Position numbers and translations under genes: made by a program | The notes under the pieces: model-generated | Told to the model about the DNA's origin: nothing | The model's input: only the letters and a program-made list of their open reading frames with translations | Databases searched by the model: none | Origin: Cytophagales bacterium | GTDB taxonomy: Bacteria; Bacteroidota; Bacteroidia; Cytophagales; Cyclobacteriaceae | DNA length: 34,652 nt | Assembly: GCA_003500135.1 (NCBI GenBank) | Contig: DNTA01000290.1 | Span: forward strand, 1-34,652 | Reading direction: 5' to 3' | In this document: positions 25,867 through 34,182 of the stretch, in pieces | Layout of the letters: every line of letters starts with the position of its first letter | Position numbering within the stretch: position 1 is the stretch's first letter

Positions 25867-27362
25867 CTATCCGGCATAAACAGGCAGGTCAAAATGAAAG
25901 GCTGCACCCTGGTTGGGCCTGGAAATCACTTTAATACTCGCCTGATGGATATCCAGTATTTTTTTAACAATAGCTAAACCGAGGGCGGCGCCGAAATTTT
26001 CTTTTGTAGCGGGCTTTGCTTTTCTGTATCGCTCAAAAATATACACCTGGTCCTGTTCGGAAATTCCCACACCGCTGTCTTTCACCATCATTTCAACATT
26101 ATTTTGATTTTGACAAAGCTTCATTGTCACATTCCTTCCATTAGGCGTGAATTTAAGCGCGTTATCCATCAGGTTTTGGATCACCCTTTCAACCAGTGAT
26201 ATATCGGCAAAAACAAGCGGTAAGCCTTCTTCTATTTCGGTTTTTTTTCACGGGCCAGAACCTGATATTTGTAATAGATATCCATGGCCAATTCCGATAT
26301 TAGAAAGGGTTCTTTATTGGGTTCAATCTGTTTGGCCTCAAGTTTGGAATACTCAAAGAACTGGCCCACCAAATTGGTCAGTTTTTCAGTGCTGGAGTTT
26401 ATGATATTCAGATATTGGGCTCTTTCCTTTTCCGAGATATCATCTTTTTTGATTAAAAGTGTTTCGGTATAGCCATGAATAATGGACAGGGGTTATCGGA
26501 GATCATGGGATACATTAGACACCAGCTCCTGTCTCAATTTGTCATGGTTTTTTAGCTTCTCCATATTGTCATTAATGGTATCTGCCATTTGATTAAAAGT
26601 GGTGGCCAACTCAGATAGGTCCATTTTTTCTGCATTATCGATCCTTGCATCCAAATCCCCTTCTTTAAACCTTACGGCCGTTTCAATCACATTGCGAAGG
26701 TTTGATGTGAGATACCATATGCCTACCAGCCCTATGAGCAATGCAAATCCCAGTGTCAATAGCATAGCCCCAACGCCAAGACTCAGGAAGTAACTCCCCG
26801 ACAGGCTACTCATTACGGCATCGAACTGCTTTCCTGCCAACACAATGTAGATATATCCTTCTTTTCCTTCATGCTGAAAATGAGCGGCAGAAAATATTTT
26901 GGGGTCTTTAGCATCCCTGGGATTGTCTCCGAGTAAAAATACCTCTCCTTCTTCTTTGATGAATTTACGTACCGGTTCCAGGTCTACCACCTGTTTGGGA
27001 GCTTCGGGTTCATCATGATCCAGTACTACTGAGTACAGGATGGTACCTTCATTGTCTAACAGGTACACCTCGATACCCCGGTTTACCGCCATCATATCGT
27101 GCATGATATCACCGAATAAAGGTTTATTGACCGTTCCGTCTTCCAAAAAGCGCGACTGGTCTTGAAATTTCTCTTCGATAAGGTGGTTGGCTACCTTTGA
27201 ATTAAGCAATTGGGTAGCTTCTTCAAAATACTTTTGTGAATAATAGGCCGTAATACTCACATAGGCCAGCCCGACCATAACTAATATAACAAGAAAGGTC
27301 AGGGACAATTTCCAGTACAGTTTGTTTGTAACAGGGTATTTCTTCATCGTTTTCCTAATCAA
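25867..27362 (-). pseudogene. Sensor histidine kinase pseudogene (HAMP/HisKA/HATPase)
   Basis: The kinase partner of the response regulator at 27359, whose stop codon overlaps this start by 4 bp. The first frame has an N-terminal helix, a periplasmic sensor of about 150 residues, a second helix, a HAMP domain (about 225-275) and the phospho-acceptor box ELVSNVSHDLR with His286. A TAA (26493-26495) stands where Thr or Ser is expected before PLSIIHGYTETL. The same frame then continues through the dimerisation helices, and a one-base shift in an eight-T run (26241-26248) leads to the ATPase: LMDNALKF (N box), DSGVGIS (G1), FERYRKA (F box), GAALGLAIVKKI (G2). Both lesions lie in the catalytic core, so the product would lack the ATPase. 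Assembly error is the alternative. Confidence 0.87.
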
Positions 27363-28060
27363 ATTTCTTCATTGAATTTGTACCCTACGCCCCAGGTGGT
27401 AAGAATGTAGGTCGGTTTGGCCATGTCGGGTTCAATTTTGGCGCGCAGACGGTTGATGTGTGAGTTAACGGTATGTTCATATCCCTCAAAGTCATATCCC
27501 CAAACAAGATTGAGAAGCCTTGAGCGGTTATTGCTTTTACCGGGATTCGATGCCAATAGAACCAGAAGTTCAAATTCCTTGGGTGATAGTTCAACTTTTC
27601 GATCCCCCAACAATACCTTCCGCATTTCCACATTGATTTTCAAATCACCCTTCTTAATCACATTTTTATTGGTAATGTCCATGCTTTCCCGGATCATATG
27701 GGAACGTCGAAATATCGCTTTTACCCTGGCAATAAACTCCCGGATGCTAAATGGTTTGGTCAGATAGTCATCGGCCCCAATTTCCAAACCCAAAACCTTG
27801 TCAATCTCTTCAGATTTGGCCGTGAGCATCAATACCGGCACATAAATTTGTTCGCTTCTTATACGCCGGCACAATTCCATTCAATCAATACCGGGTAACA
27901 TTATATCAAGTATAACGAGATCAACCAGCTCCTTCTTTACCAGGGAAAGGCCTTCCTCTCCCGTCTCTGATTTTATCAATTCACATGAAAGGTCCTTTAA
28001 ATGAATTTCAAGAAGATCAACTATTTCGGGGTCATCTTCAATTACCAGTACTTTGCTCAT
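27359..28060 (-). pseudogene. OmpR-family response regulator with an in-frame stop
   Basis: A 233-codon OmpR/PhoB-type regulator starting MSKVLVIEDDPEIVDLLEIH at 28058-28060. The receiver has the acidic pair Asp9-Asp10 and phospho-acceptor Asp52 (VILDIMLPGID), then the conserved Thr (LMLTAKS) and Lys (DYLTKPF). A TGA at 27881-27883 (codon 60) replaces the Gly usually found in 'GIDGMELCR'. The rest, including the winged-helix DNA-binding domain (ELSPKEFELLVLLASNPG ... VNSHINRLRAKIEP), is intact and could still be made from the ATG directly after the stop, but it would lack the phosphorylation site. The gene precedes its kinase, which is broken as well. A single G-to-T change would explain the stop. 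Confidence 0.87.
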
Positions 28061-28422
28061 GAGATTCCTTTTTTCAAAACAAAATGATAAGTATCACAAT
28101 TTGGTCACAATTGCAGATCAATACCTGCAATAACTGAATTAACACCCAACTCACTGTCGAGTAGCAGACATTTAATGGATTATATGCCTCAACAAACAAT
28201 GACGCTAAAGCACTATATACACTTGATTATCAATTATATAAACGCTCTTCCTTCAACTATCATTATCATCTTTCTTCGCCTGTGATAGTTTTATGACATT
28301 TCCGTGAGCTTGTGGTGAGAATTCATTCGTTGAATTGCAGTAAGAAAACAAAAGATCATGGGCCAACCACGAAAGAAATTAAAACTAAAGCAATTCATTT
28401 ATCAACCTAAATATTAAGAATC
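28061..28422. other. Divergent intergenic region
   Basis: These 362 bp lie between the response regulator pseudogene (minus) and the lipoprotein gene (plus). They are AT-rich and presumably hold both promoters. I see no coding frame, clear TAnnTTTG box or strong hairpin. Confidence 0.5.
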
Positions 28423-29301
28423 ATGAAAAAGTTATTATTGGTTTCAGCTACTTTATCGATACTCCTTTTGGGAGGCTGCAATGAAGATGATGACACTAAT
28501 TCCGAAAGAGGCCTCGAACTGAATATCTCCGGACTGGAAGATCTAGGAAACACTGCCATTTATGAAGGGTGGTTGATCGTTGACGGCAGTCCGGTTACAA
28601 CAGGTACGTTTACCGTGGATGAAAACGGCAATCTTTCTGAAAACAGCTTCACATTCGATGCTTCTTACCTGGAAAATGCCACTACTTTTGTGCTAACCAT
28701 TGAGCCCGTGCCTGATAGTGATCCAGCGCCAAGTGATGTGCATATATTGGCGGGCGACTTTTCCGGTGACAATGCAAGTTTGACTGTTGGTCATGGCGCA
28801 GCAATAGGCGATGATTTTTCAGAAGCTGCCGGTAATTACATCCTTGCCACACCTACCAATGGTGATGAAACGAATGAAAACAGTGGCATCTGGTTTCTGG
28901 ACCTTACCGGAGGGTCTCCTGCTGCAGGTCTTACGCTTCCCATGCTTCCCGCTGGTTGGAAGTAAGAGGGCTGGACCGTTATCGATGGTCAGCCCGTAAC
29001 TAGCGGCACTTTCACCGCAGTGGATGAAATGGATGAAGCGGCTCCGTTTAGCGGAGTAGATCCTGGACCTCCTTTTCCGGGTGAAGACTTTCTTATGAAC
29101 GCCCCATCAGGACTAACCTTCCCCACCGACATTCGGGATGGTACGGCAGTGATCAGCATCGAACCTGACCCGGATAATAGTCCGGCACCCTTTGTGCTAA
29201 AACCACTTGTAGGAAGTATTGCTGCCGATGCCATGGATCATTTCACCTACGACCTAAGTCAAAACCTGGGTTCATTTCCCTCTGGTACCGCGATGAAATA
29301 A
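28423..29301 (+). pseudogene. Two-repeat lipoprotein (RskA C-terminal-like domains) with an in-frame stop
   Basis: The frame opens with a lipoprotein signal (LLLGGC, Cys19) and runs to a TAA at 28963-28965, then stays open in the same frame to 29301. The stop falls inside a repeat: YEGWLIVDGSPVTTGTFT (about residues 47-64) matches the sequence just after the stop, EGWTVIDGQPVTSGTFT, so the TAA takes the place of the Tyr. TIEPVPDSDPAPSDVHILAG likewise matches SIEPDPDNSPAPFVLKPLVG. Each repeat of roughly 110-130 residues resembles the extracytoplasmic C-terminal domain of RskA-type anti-sigma factors, here without a membrane helix or sigma-binding part. The stopped form would be a 180-residue lipoprotein with one complete repeat, which might still fold. 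Confidence 0.75.
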
Positions 29302-29359
29302 ATATTGCTGATTTGAATGAATAAAGATTAGTATCTCTAATTCTCAATTATCCCATCTG

Positions 29360-29390
29360 AAAAGCTGCAGGAGTAATTCCTGTAGCTTTT
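29360..29390. terminator. Terminator between convergent genes
   Basis: AAAAGCTGCAGGA (29360-29372) pairs with TCCTGTAGCTTTT (29378-29390), with one G-T pair, around a five-base loop. It serves the lipoprotein gene on the plus strand and possibly the membrane-protein operon on the minus strand. Its outer stem AAAAGCT is the same as in the hairpin at 25813. Confidence 0.75.
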
Positions 29391-29443
29391 GCTTTGATTC
29401 ACGGTATAACGTTACTTTATAATGACAATCAATAAACCTACAA

Positions 29444-30049
29444 TTAAAAGCTTTTTTCATCTGCCATCTCGTCCTGTAGTTGTAAAACCGAACGGAGCAA
29501 TTCCATTTCATCTCGTATGCCTTTTCTGATAAAATAACCGAATATAGCTGCCGCCAGAAGGTATGAAAGCGCAATAAGCGTGACTTCAACCGTGCTGAAA
29601 TAGTTGGCAAACCCCGGAATCAGTAAATAAAACCCAACGGAATAGGCCGCTAGTATGCCAACAGTTACCGGGCCATGTATGCGACTGCGATATTCAAAGA
29701 AATTGAGATAACGCTTATTCACATTTGAAGCAGTAAGGCCAAGATCAATCTTTGAAGACCGATAGATGCTATACACTTCAATCAATATCCTTACGACCAG
29801 GCCCCCGGTCATCAGGAAGATGCCTATATGGCTAAGTAGGTTGCGAAATTGCGCCACATAAATGAAAAATGCTGAAATACCTAAAAGCGTAATAGTCAGT
29901 ATTGCAATGGCGCCTACCTGCATCCATACCGCTTTCCTCATTTTCTGTTTTGAAAGCGCGATGAGATCTTTTGCACTTAAGGAATGTTCGTTTTTATCCT
30001 TTTTGGCATCATCCCACATATTTTGTAAGTCGTCCAGTATATCACTCAT
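29444..30049 (-). CDS. Membrane protein partner of ECF sigma factor, putative anti-sigma
   Basis: A 201-residue protein with about 40 soluble N-terminal residues (MSDILDDLQNMWDDAKKDKN), four hydrophobic helices (about 42-66, 73-93, 126-147, 154-172) and a soluble C-terminal tail of about 25 residues. The family is not recognised. Its start overlaps the upstream sigma factor gene by 8 bp, and an acidic N-terminal cytoplasmic part followed by membrane helices is what a membrane-bound anti-sigma factor would look like. Last gene of the three-gene operon. The regulatory role is inference from context. Confidence 0.7.
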   Translation of the reverse strand: MSDILDDLQNMWDDAKKDKNEHSLSAKDLIALSKQKMRKAVWMQVGAIAILTITLLGISAFFIYVAQFRNLLSHIGIFLMTGGLVVRILIEVYSIYRSSKIDLGLTASNVNKRYLNFFEYRSRIHGPVTVGILAAYSVGFYLLIPGFANYFSTVEVTLIALSYLLAAAIFGYFIRKGIRDEMELLRSVLQLQDEMADEKSF

Positions 30050-30536
30050 TTTCTAATATCTTTTTAAGTCGTTTTTTAATCCGGTGGATCTTGACGCGAA
30101 GGTTACCTTCGCTGATCCCTACCACTTCCGAGATTTCTTCGTAGTTCAATTCATCTAACACCATCATGATGATGAGCCGGTCCAGCCCTTCCAAATGACC
30201 AATGGCCATATAGAGCTGGTTGTGCTTCGGGTCTTCAACAGGGGCCTGCTCCTCATGTGCCTGAATGTTTTCGTGCTGATCAAATGTTACCTGATCTTTC
30301 TTTTTATGATCCCTGATGTATTTCAGACAGGTATTAACGGTGATGCGGTAAATCCATGTTTTATACCCGGAGGCCCCTTTGAAATTATCCAGGGCCCTCC
30401 AGGTATTGATGAATGTTTCCTGCGTCAAATCCTTCGCCTGGTCTTTTTGACCTTTCACAAAACCCATGCATACCTGATGCACCATGGCGTGGTAATCTTT
30501 GTACAGGCGCTCGAAGATTTGAGTGTTATCGGTCAT
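30042..30536 (-). CDS. ECF-type RNA polymerase sigma factor
   Basis: A 164-residue sigma factor. Region 2 is QAKDLTQETFINTWRALDNF followed by GYKTWIYRITVNTCLKYIRD; region 4 is HLEGLDRLIIMMVLDELNYEEISEVVGISEGNLRVKIHRIKKRLKK. The ATG at 30534-30536 (MTDNTQIFERLYKDYH) is chosen; a longer frame reaches 30647 but that extension is read from inside the hydrolase gene in another frame. It overlaps the hydrolase stop by 11 bp and the membrane-protein start by 8 bp, so all three are translationally coupled. It probably directs transcription of its own operon (see the candidate promoter at 31396-31420). Confidence 0.9.
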   Translation of the reverse strand: MTDNTQIFERLYKDYHAMVHQVCMGFVKGQKDQAKDLTQETFINTWRALDNFKGASGYKTWIYRITVNTCLKYIRDHKKKDQVTFDQHENIQAHEEQAPVEDPKHNQLYMAIGHLEGLDRLIIMMVLDELNYEEISEVVGISEGNLRVKIHRIKKRLKKILENE

Positions 30537-31368
30537 TCTCTTCCAGGTATGTATTGATTTGCTTGTAGAACCATTCCGGCTGATCAAACATAATAAAGTG
30601 CTTACTGTCATCTGCCAGGGCAATGGTTTTATTTGGCAAATTAGCATATTGCTTTTGAAATGTCTGTTCCGTCATTTCTTTCGTGGGGAAAGTCGCCCCG
30701 AGGATCAGTGTGTTGGTCTGGACCTCAGAAAGACGGGGACGTAAATCGAGTTTAAGCAATTCCGTGTATCCATATATATATGTTTTGCGATCAGCTTCAA
30801 TAGACCAACGGGACAGCTCTTCCATTTTACTTTCATTGTAATTCATATTTCTCGCCATATTTGCGGCAAATTGTTCAAAATCCGCAGACGACATCGCCAG
30901 CATATTGTTGTTATAAGGACTGTTATAACTTATGGAAGTGGCCGGAACGCCAGGCATCATCACTTCGCGCATACAGGGTAGCGCATCCACCAGGATGAGG
31001 CCTACAACCTGTTCATCCAGTTCTGCCGCCAACTCCACGGCAAAGTTACCTCCCATACTATGGCCGACAATGGTCAGTTCGGTCAATCCGGATTGGCTCA
31101 CATATTCAATTAGATGTCGCCTGATCGATTCATACCAGGGCGTGTCGATAGGCGCCAGCCCGTTAAAACCGGCATAACTCACCTGATACGTTTCGTAATC
31201 ACCAGTCAGATTTTCGATCGTTTCATCCCATACTGAGCCCGGAGTTGTAAATCCGGGTAGGAATAAGATGGGTTTTCCCTCGCCTGCTTTATCGATATAA
31301 ACAGGCGGGTTGCCAAATACGAAACCTGTATACAATAGCATTGAAATAATAATTAGCGTTTTTTTCAT
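30526..31368 (-). CDS. Exported alpha/beta hydrolase
   Basis: A 280-residue hydrolase with a signal peptide (1-19, cleaved near FGN). The fold markers are FLPGFTTPGSVW (oxyanion region, about 36-47), the nucleophile elbow VGHSMGG with Ser104, and the catalytic His257 in DDSKHFIMFDQP; the acid is probably the Asp in VGLILVDALP or in a later strand. Likely substrates are esters or amides in the periplasm; the sequence does not say which. It is the first gene of an operon with an ECF sigma factor and a membrane protein, an unusual head for such a unit, and could produce or remove the signal that the system responds to. Confidence 0.88.
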   Translation of the reverse strand: MKKTLIIISMLLYTGFVFGNPPVYIDKAGEGKPILFLPGFTTPGSVWDETIENLTGDYETYQVSYAGFNGLAPIDTPWYESIRRHLIEYVSQSGLTELTIVGHSMGGNFAVELAAELDEQVVGLILVDALPCMREVMMPGVPATSISYNSPYNNNMLAMSSADFEQFAANMARNMNYNESKMEELSRWSIEADRKTYIYGYTELLKLDLRPRLSEVQTNTLILGATFPTKEMTEQTFQKQYANLPNKTIALADDSKHFIMFDQPEWFYKQINTYLEENDR

Positions 31369-31395
31369 GATTAATAAATTTAAATTTCCCCTTTG

Positions 31396-31420
31396 ATCCG
31401 AAAAGCTTAAAATTGTTACA
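31396..31420 (-). promoter_or_regulatory. Candidate ECF-type promoter for the hydrolase/sigma operon
   Basis: On the minus strand TGTAACA (31414-31420) is followed after 13 bases by CGGAT (31396-31400), 28-32 bases before the hydrolase ATG. The AAC-containing -35 element is characteristic of many ECF promoters. The idea that the operon's own sigma factor uses it is inference. Confidence 0.35.
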
Positions 31421-31846
31421 GGCTTATTGAAAAAATTTGGCTTTTGGGAAATTCATGTGGCCGCTCTCATACCATGACTACCCAAGGTTCCGGACAAGAT
31501 CAATACTTGTTGGTGAACAACATATAGAAGGGTGAAGCAATTGTATCACCATTAGCGATCATAATCTGTGAGTAAAAAATTGATGGGCAATTTTAAAAGG
31601 TTTTAATTGGATGGATAGCTGATTCAATCCCCTTAGATAAATTTCTGTACACGTTGAGTAAATGGGTTGTCCGAAAAGCTCAAAAATGGTGGCTTATATT
31701 CCGATCGATCTTCGATAGTGGATACCTGTAGGAATAAGTTGATTCAAATAACTATTTTATTGCTAAAAAGGATGTTGCTCCATATTGAATTCAATAAGAC
31801 CCACTATCAACACTCCATCTTATTGAGATTGTATTCTTACGCCAAA
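31421..31846. other. Non-coding gap
   Basis: About 430 bp upstream of the hydrolase operon and downstream of the beta-lactamase-like gene. One short plus-strand frame crosses it (31667-31924), but it runs into the opposite-strand gene and has no protein-like composition. I see no repeat, hairpin or RNA gene. Confidence 0.5.
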
Positions 31847-32962
31847 CTATTGATCAAGCAAAATTTGAGCTATGGGCAGTACTATTTCCTGACGGTAATC
31901 TTCGTTGTAATCACAATTTCCTAATAAAATCAATCCTATTTCTTTGTCAGGAACCATCATGAGAAAACTTCGAAAACCTTTATCTCCACCAAAATGCCCC
32001 ACTGCCTCGAAGGATTTAAAATCATATTGCTGAAAACCATATAATGGTTGCTTCTCTAATTCAGGATAAACATCCTTTAGAAAATGGATCATCCACAAAC
32101 AAAGCTCATGGGCCGAAGAATTGAGTGTACTGCTGGGGACATGCATTCTGTTGTATGGATAGTGTTCCCTTGTAATGATTCGGCCCGAGGATCCCTTTTT
32201 GGTATGTGGCCAGGTTCTCAATGAGTCGGGAATTTTATAATACCTGAAATCACTGATGAGCATGTTAGCCGGAAGCAAAACATTTTCCTTAGCAAAATCT
32301 TCAAATGACTGATCAGTAGTTTTTTCTATCAGATATCCCAAAATCTCATAACCCAGATTGCTGTATTGATATTTTAATCCAGGTTGATAGGATGATTTTA
32401 GTTTTTGCTTTTGAATATATTCTTTCAATGCGCTTTCAGATTGATTGTGTTGATGCCATTTATATTTTTTTACATCAGGAAGGCCGGAAGTATGCGATAA
32501 TAAATGCCTGATCTTGATTTCTTTTGCCCACGCATTTCTAAACTGCAATTCAGGTGCTAGTTCAATTAGTAAGTCATCGAAAGATATCAGGTTAGAGTTG
32601 ACGAGTTGAACAACCGCCTGCGCAGTAAAAAGCTTACTGATTGAAGCGGTATGAAAGACGGAGTTTGCCGTAACGTCATTATTTAGTTCAATTTTAACAA
32701 CTCCATATCCTTTTTGATAAACAATAGTGTCGTCAGAAACAAGCCCTATTGACAACCCAGTTAAATCATACTGATCATTTATTTGATATACTATTGAATC
32801 AATTTTCCCTTGTAATGTCTCTGTTATGTGGTACTGGCCAAAAACCGGAAAGGAAAAAAATAGTGGAAAAAGAAAAACAAATATCCATTTCAATATTCCA
32901 TTGGTGATCCCTTTATTAAACCCTGGGTTCAAACACATTACTAAAGAAAGGTTTGAATACAT
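31847..32962 (-). CDS. Serine hydrolase, class C beta-lactamase / DD-peptidase family
   Basis: A 371-residue exported protein of the beta-lactamase-related serine hydrolase family. The signal is internal to the N-terminus (about 23-43, ending FGQ). The active site is SISK (Ser107, Lys110), the second motif YSN is at 200-202 (QYSNLGY), and a C-terminal HFGGDKGF takes the KTG/HTG position. HLLSHTSGLPD is the usual segment before the second motif. Such proteins hydrolyse D-amino-acid peptides, esters or peptidoglycan-related substrates; true beta-lactamase activity is not implied. The ATG at 32962 leaves a long N-terminus; an in-frame ATG at residue 9 is an alternative start. It is a single gene between gaps. 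Confidence 0.87.
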   Translation of the reverse strand: MYSNLSLVMCLNPGFNKGITNGILKWIFVFLFPLFFSFPVFGQYHITETLQGKIDSIVYQINDQYDLTGLSIGLVSDDTIVYQKGYGVVKIELNNDVTANSVFHTASISKLFTAQAVVQLVNSNLISFDDLLIELAPELQFRNAWAKEIKIRHLLSHTSGLPDVKKYKWHQHNQSESALKEYIQKQKLKSSYQPGLKYQYSNLGYEILGYLIEKTTDQSFEDFAKENVLLPANMLISDFRYYKIPDSLRTWPHTKKGSSGRIITREHYPYNRMHVPSSTLNSSAHELCLWMIHFLKDVYPELEKQPLYGFQQYDFKSFEAVGHFGGDKGFRSFLMMVPDKEIGLILLGNCDYNEDYRQEIVLPIAQILLDQ

Positions 32963-33017
32963 ATTTTTTCAATTAAGTTACCTGCAAAGGTCTTCTTCAG
33001 GAATTCTTTCCAGAGCT

Positions 33018-33680
33018 TCAAATTGTCATCCCCAATCTTTTCAATCCCTTTCCCTTAACCAGCCAGCTAATGCCAAAGAGGGTGAGCATGATTACTTCCA
33101 CCCAAAAGATCATGTGGTCCCATTTTTCATTGGCCTTAAATGCTACTATCAAAATACCGGAAAGTGCCAATACAGCTACCATGCCCCATCCGCAAAACCG
33201 GTAGATCCTGTTCCGCTTTAATTTGTCACTGGAAAAAGGCGTATCGCCCTTCGTGAACTTTTTAAGGGACATGTAGCTCATAGCAATGAAAAAACCCACA
33301 GCCGCACCGAAATGCAACAGTCCCCACGCATTGCTTTCATGGCAAATGGGCGTCGGGCAATCATTTAAACAACCCATGTAGGGTGTGGGCACCAGGGCGA
33401 CAACCAGAATGAGAATGCCCCCAACCCAGGTGATTATATTGTCGCTAAACTCACCGGACTCCGGCTTATATCCGCGATAGGAAATCAGAAAAACGCCAAT
33501 CAACGTTAAAAAACCAATAAATAAAACACCGGAAACGGTGTAGTAATAATCGCTGATGGAAGGCTGATAAAAATATTCGGCTGAACTATCGTGAATGAGC
33601 GCGGCAATGATCAAAAGCCAGGGGAATGCTAATCCCGTCCAGCCAATGATCTCTCTGATCAGGTAGTAGGACAAATTCAT
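33018..33680 (-). CDS. Six-helix membrane protein, DUF998-like
   Basis: A 220-residue inner-membrane protein with six predicted helices (about residues 8-28, 48-68, 85-103, 120-140, 163-183 and 193-211). The segment QPSISDYYYTVSGVLFIGFLTLIGVFLISYRGY is like that of uncharacterised DUF998-type proteins. A loop holds the Cys cluster MGCLNDCPTPICHES between helices three and four, possibly a metal or disulfide site. Function unknown. The ATG at 33680 (MNLSYYLIREIIGW) is chosen as the start of the first helix; an ATG at 33710 would add ten residues. It is followed on its 5' side by the repeat-rich region. Confidence 0.75.
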   Translation of the reverse strand: MNLSYYLIREIIGWTGLAFPWLLIIAALIHDSSAEYFYQPSISDYYYTVSGVLFIGFLTLIGVFLISYRGYKPESGEFSDNIITWVGGILILVVALVPTPYMGCLNDCPTPICHESNAWGLLHFGAAVGFFIAMSYMSLKKFTKGDTPFSSDKLKRNRIYRFCGWGMVAVLALSGILIVAFKANEKWDHMIFWVEVIMLTLFGISWLVKGKGLKRLGMTI

Positions 33681-33804
33681 ATTGATCCCACGAAAATCTT
33701 TGGTGTTCATTGTTCGTTGTGTGCATAGCACCCTGTTGCTCTATCTAAATTAATGATAATTACAATGGAATGAAAGGCATGCTGGACGGTTGATTGGTTT
33801 ATAA

Positions 33805-33921
33805 GTTCACCTCCCTACATAAACTTCGGGAGATAGGGTAGTTAAGAAGTTGGCGGATGGGTGGATTCATTTATATATGCTCAAAGCTGAAAGCAATTTT
33901 AGCTCGAGGCTCGAAGCTGGA
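33805..33921 (+). repeat. Intergenic repeat copy B, partner of 19554-19679
   Basis: Matches the reverse complement of 19554-19679, including the CTCCC...GGGAG element (33811-33832), a core with AGTTGGCGGATGGGTG and the GCTCAAAGCTGAAAGCAATT stretch. Copy B lacks one of the GCTCGAA tandem units that copy A has. The two copies are inverted and about 14 kb apart. Confidence 0.75.
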
Positions 33922-33957
33922 AGGTATTAGCTCATAGTTCATAGCGCTTCTTTCGCC

Positions 33958-33981
33958 GTTGCAGGTGTTGTCACCTGCAAC
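33958..33981. repeat. Perfect 10-bp stem-loop
   Basis: GTTGCAGGTG and CACCTGCAAC are exact reverse complements around TTGT. No T-run follows, so it is not a typical terminator. It lies between repeat copy B and the direct repeat at 33998. Confidence 0.6.
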
Positions 33982-33997
33982 TCTAATAGGTTGATTC

Positions 33998-34040
33998 GGG
34001 GATTCGTTGAGTTGTTTATATATGTCTAAAGCTCAAAGCT
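33998..34040 (+). repeat. 43-bp direct repeat, copy 1 (copy 2 at 34464-34506)
   Basis: These 43 bases recur exactly at 34464-34506, containing GTTGAGTTGTTTATATATG and ending AAAGCTCAAAGCT. After it come GCTCGAGGCTCGAAGCT tandem units, a different number in each copy. The TATATATG part is shared with repeat copies A and B. Confidence 0.8.
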
Positions 34041-34102
34041 CTTTTTGCTCGAGGCTCGAGGCTCGAAGCTGGAAGAATTTGGCTCAGAGTTCATGGGTTC
34101 AG

Positions 34103-34124
34103 CTCCCTACCTAAACTTCGGGAG
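34103..34124 (+). repeat. CTCCC...GGGAG repeat element
   Basis: Five bases CTCCC and GGGAG flank a 12-nt loop TACCTAAACTTC. The same element occurs at 33811-33832 (loop TACATAAACTTC) and, inverted, at 20095-20116 and 19653-19673. Confidence 0.6.
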
Positions 34125-34182
34125 GCAAGGTGGTTCAGATAATATGTACTGAAAATACCGACAAAAACATATGAGATTTTGA

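Noticed and set aside
7965..27883. Recoding of TGA as glycine, since TGA replaces an expected Gly in the response regulator and lies where Gly or Pro is usual in GH16
   Set aside because: Intact genes here use TGA as a normal stop (for example the 15634-19347 gene), other lesions are TAA or frameshifts, and G-to-T mutation of GGA explains the cases.
31667..31924. Plus-strand 85-residue frame
   Set aside because: Overlaps the 3' end of the serine hydrolase on the opposite strand; no recognisable domain or plausible start context.
31847..32962. An antibiotic-resistance beta-lactamase
   Set aside because: The family is broad; the sequence shows the SxxK and YSN motifs, but nothing specific to clinical AmpC enzymes.
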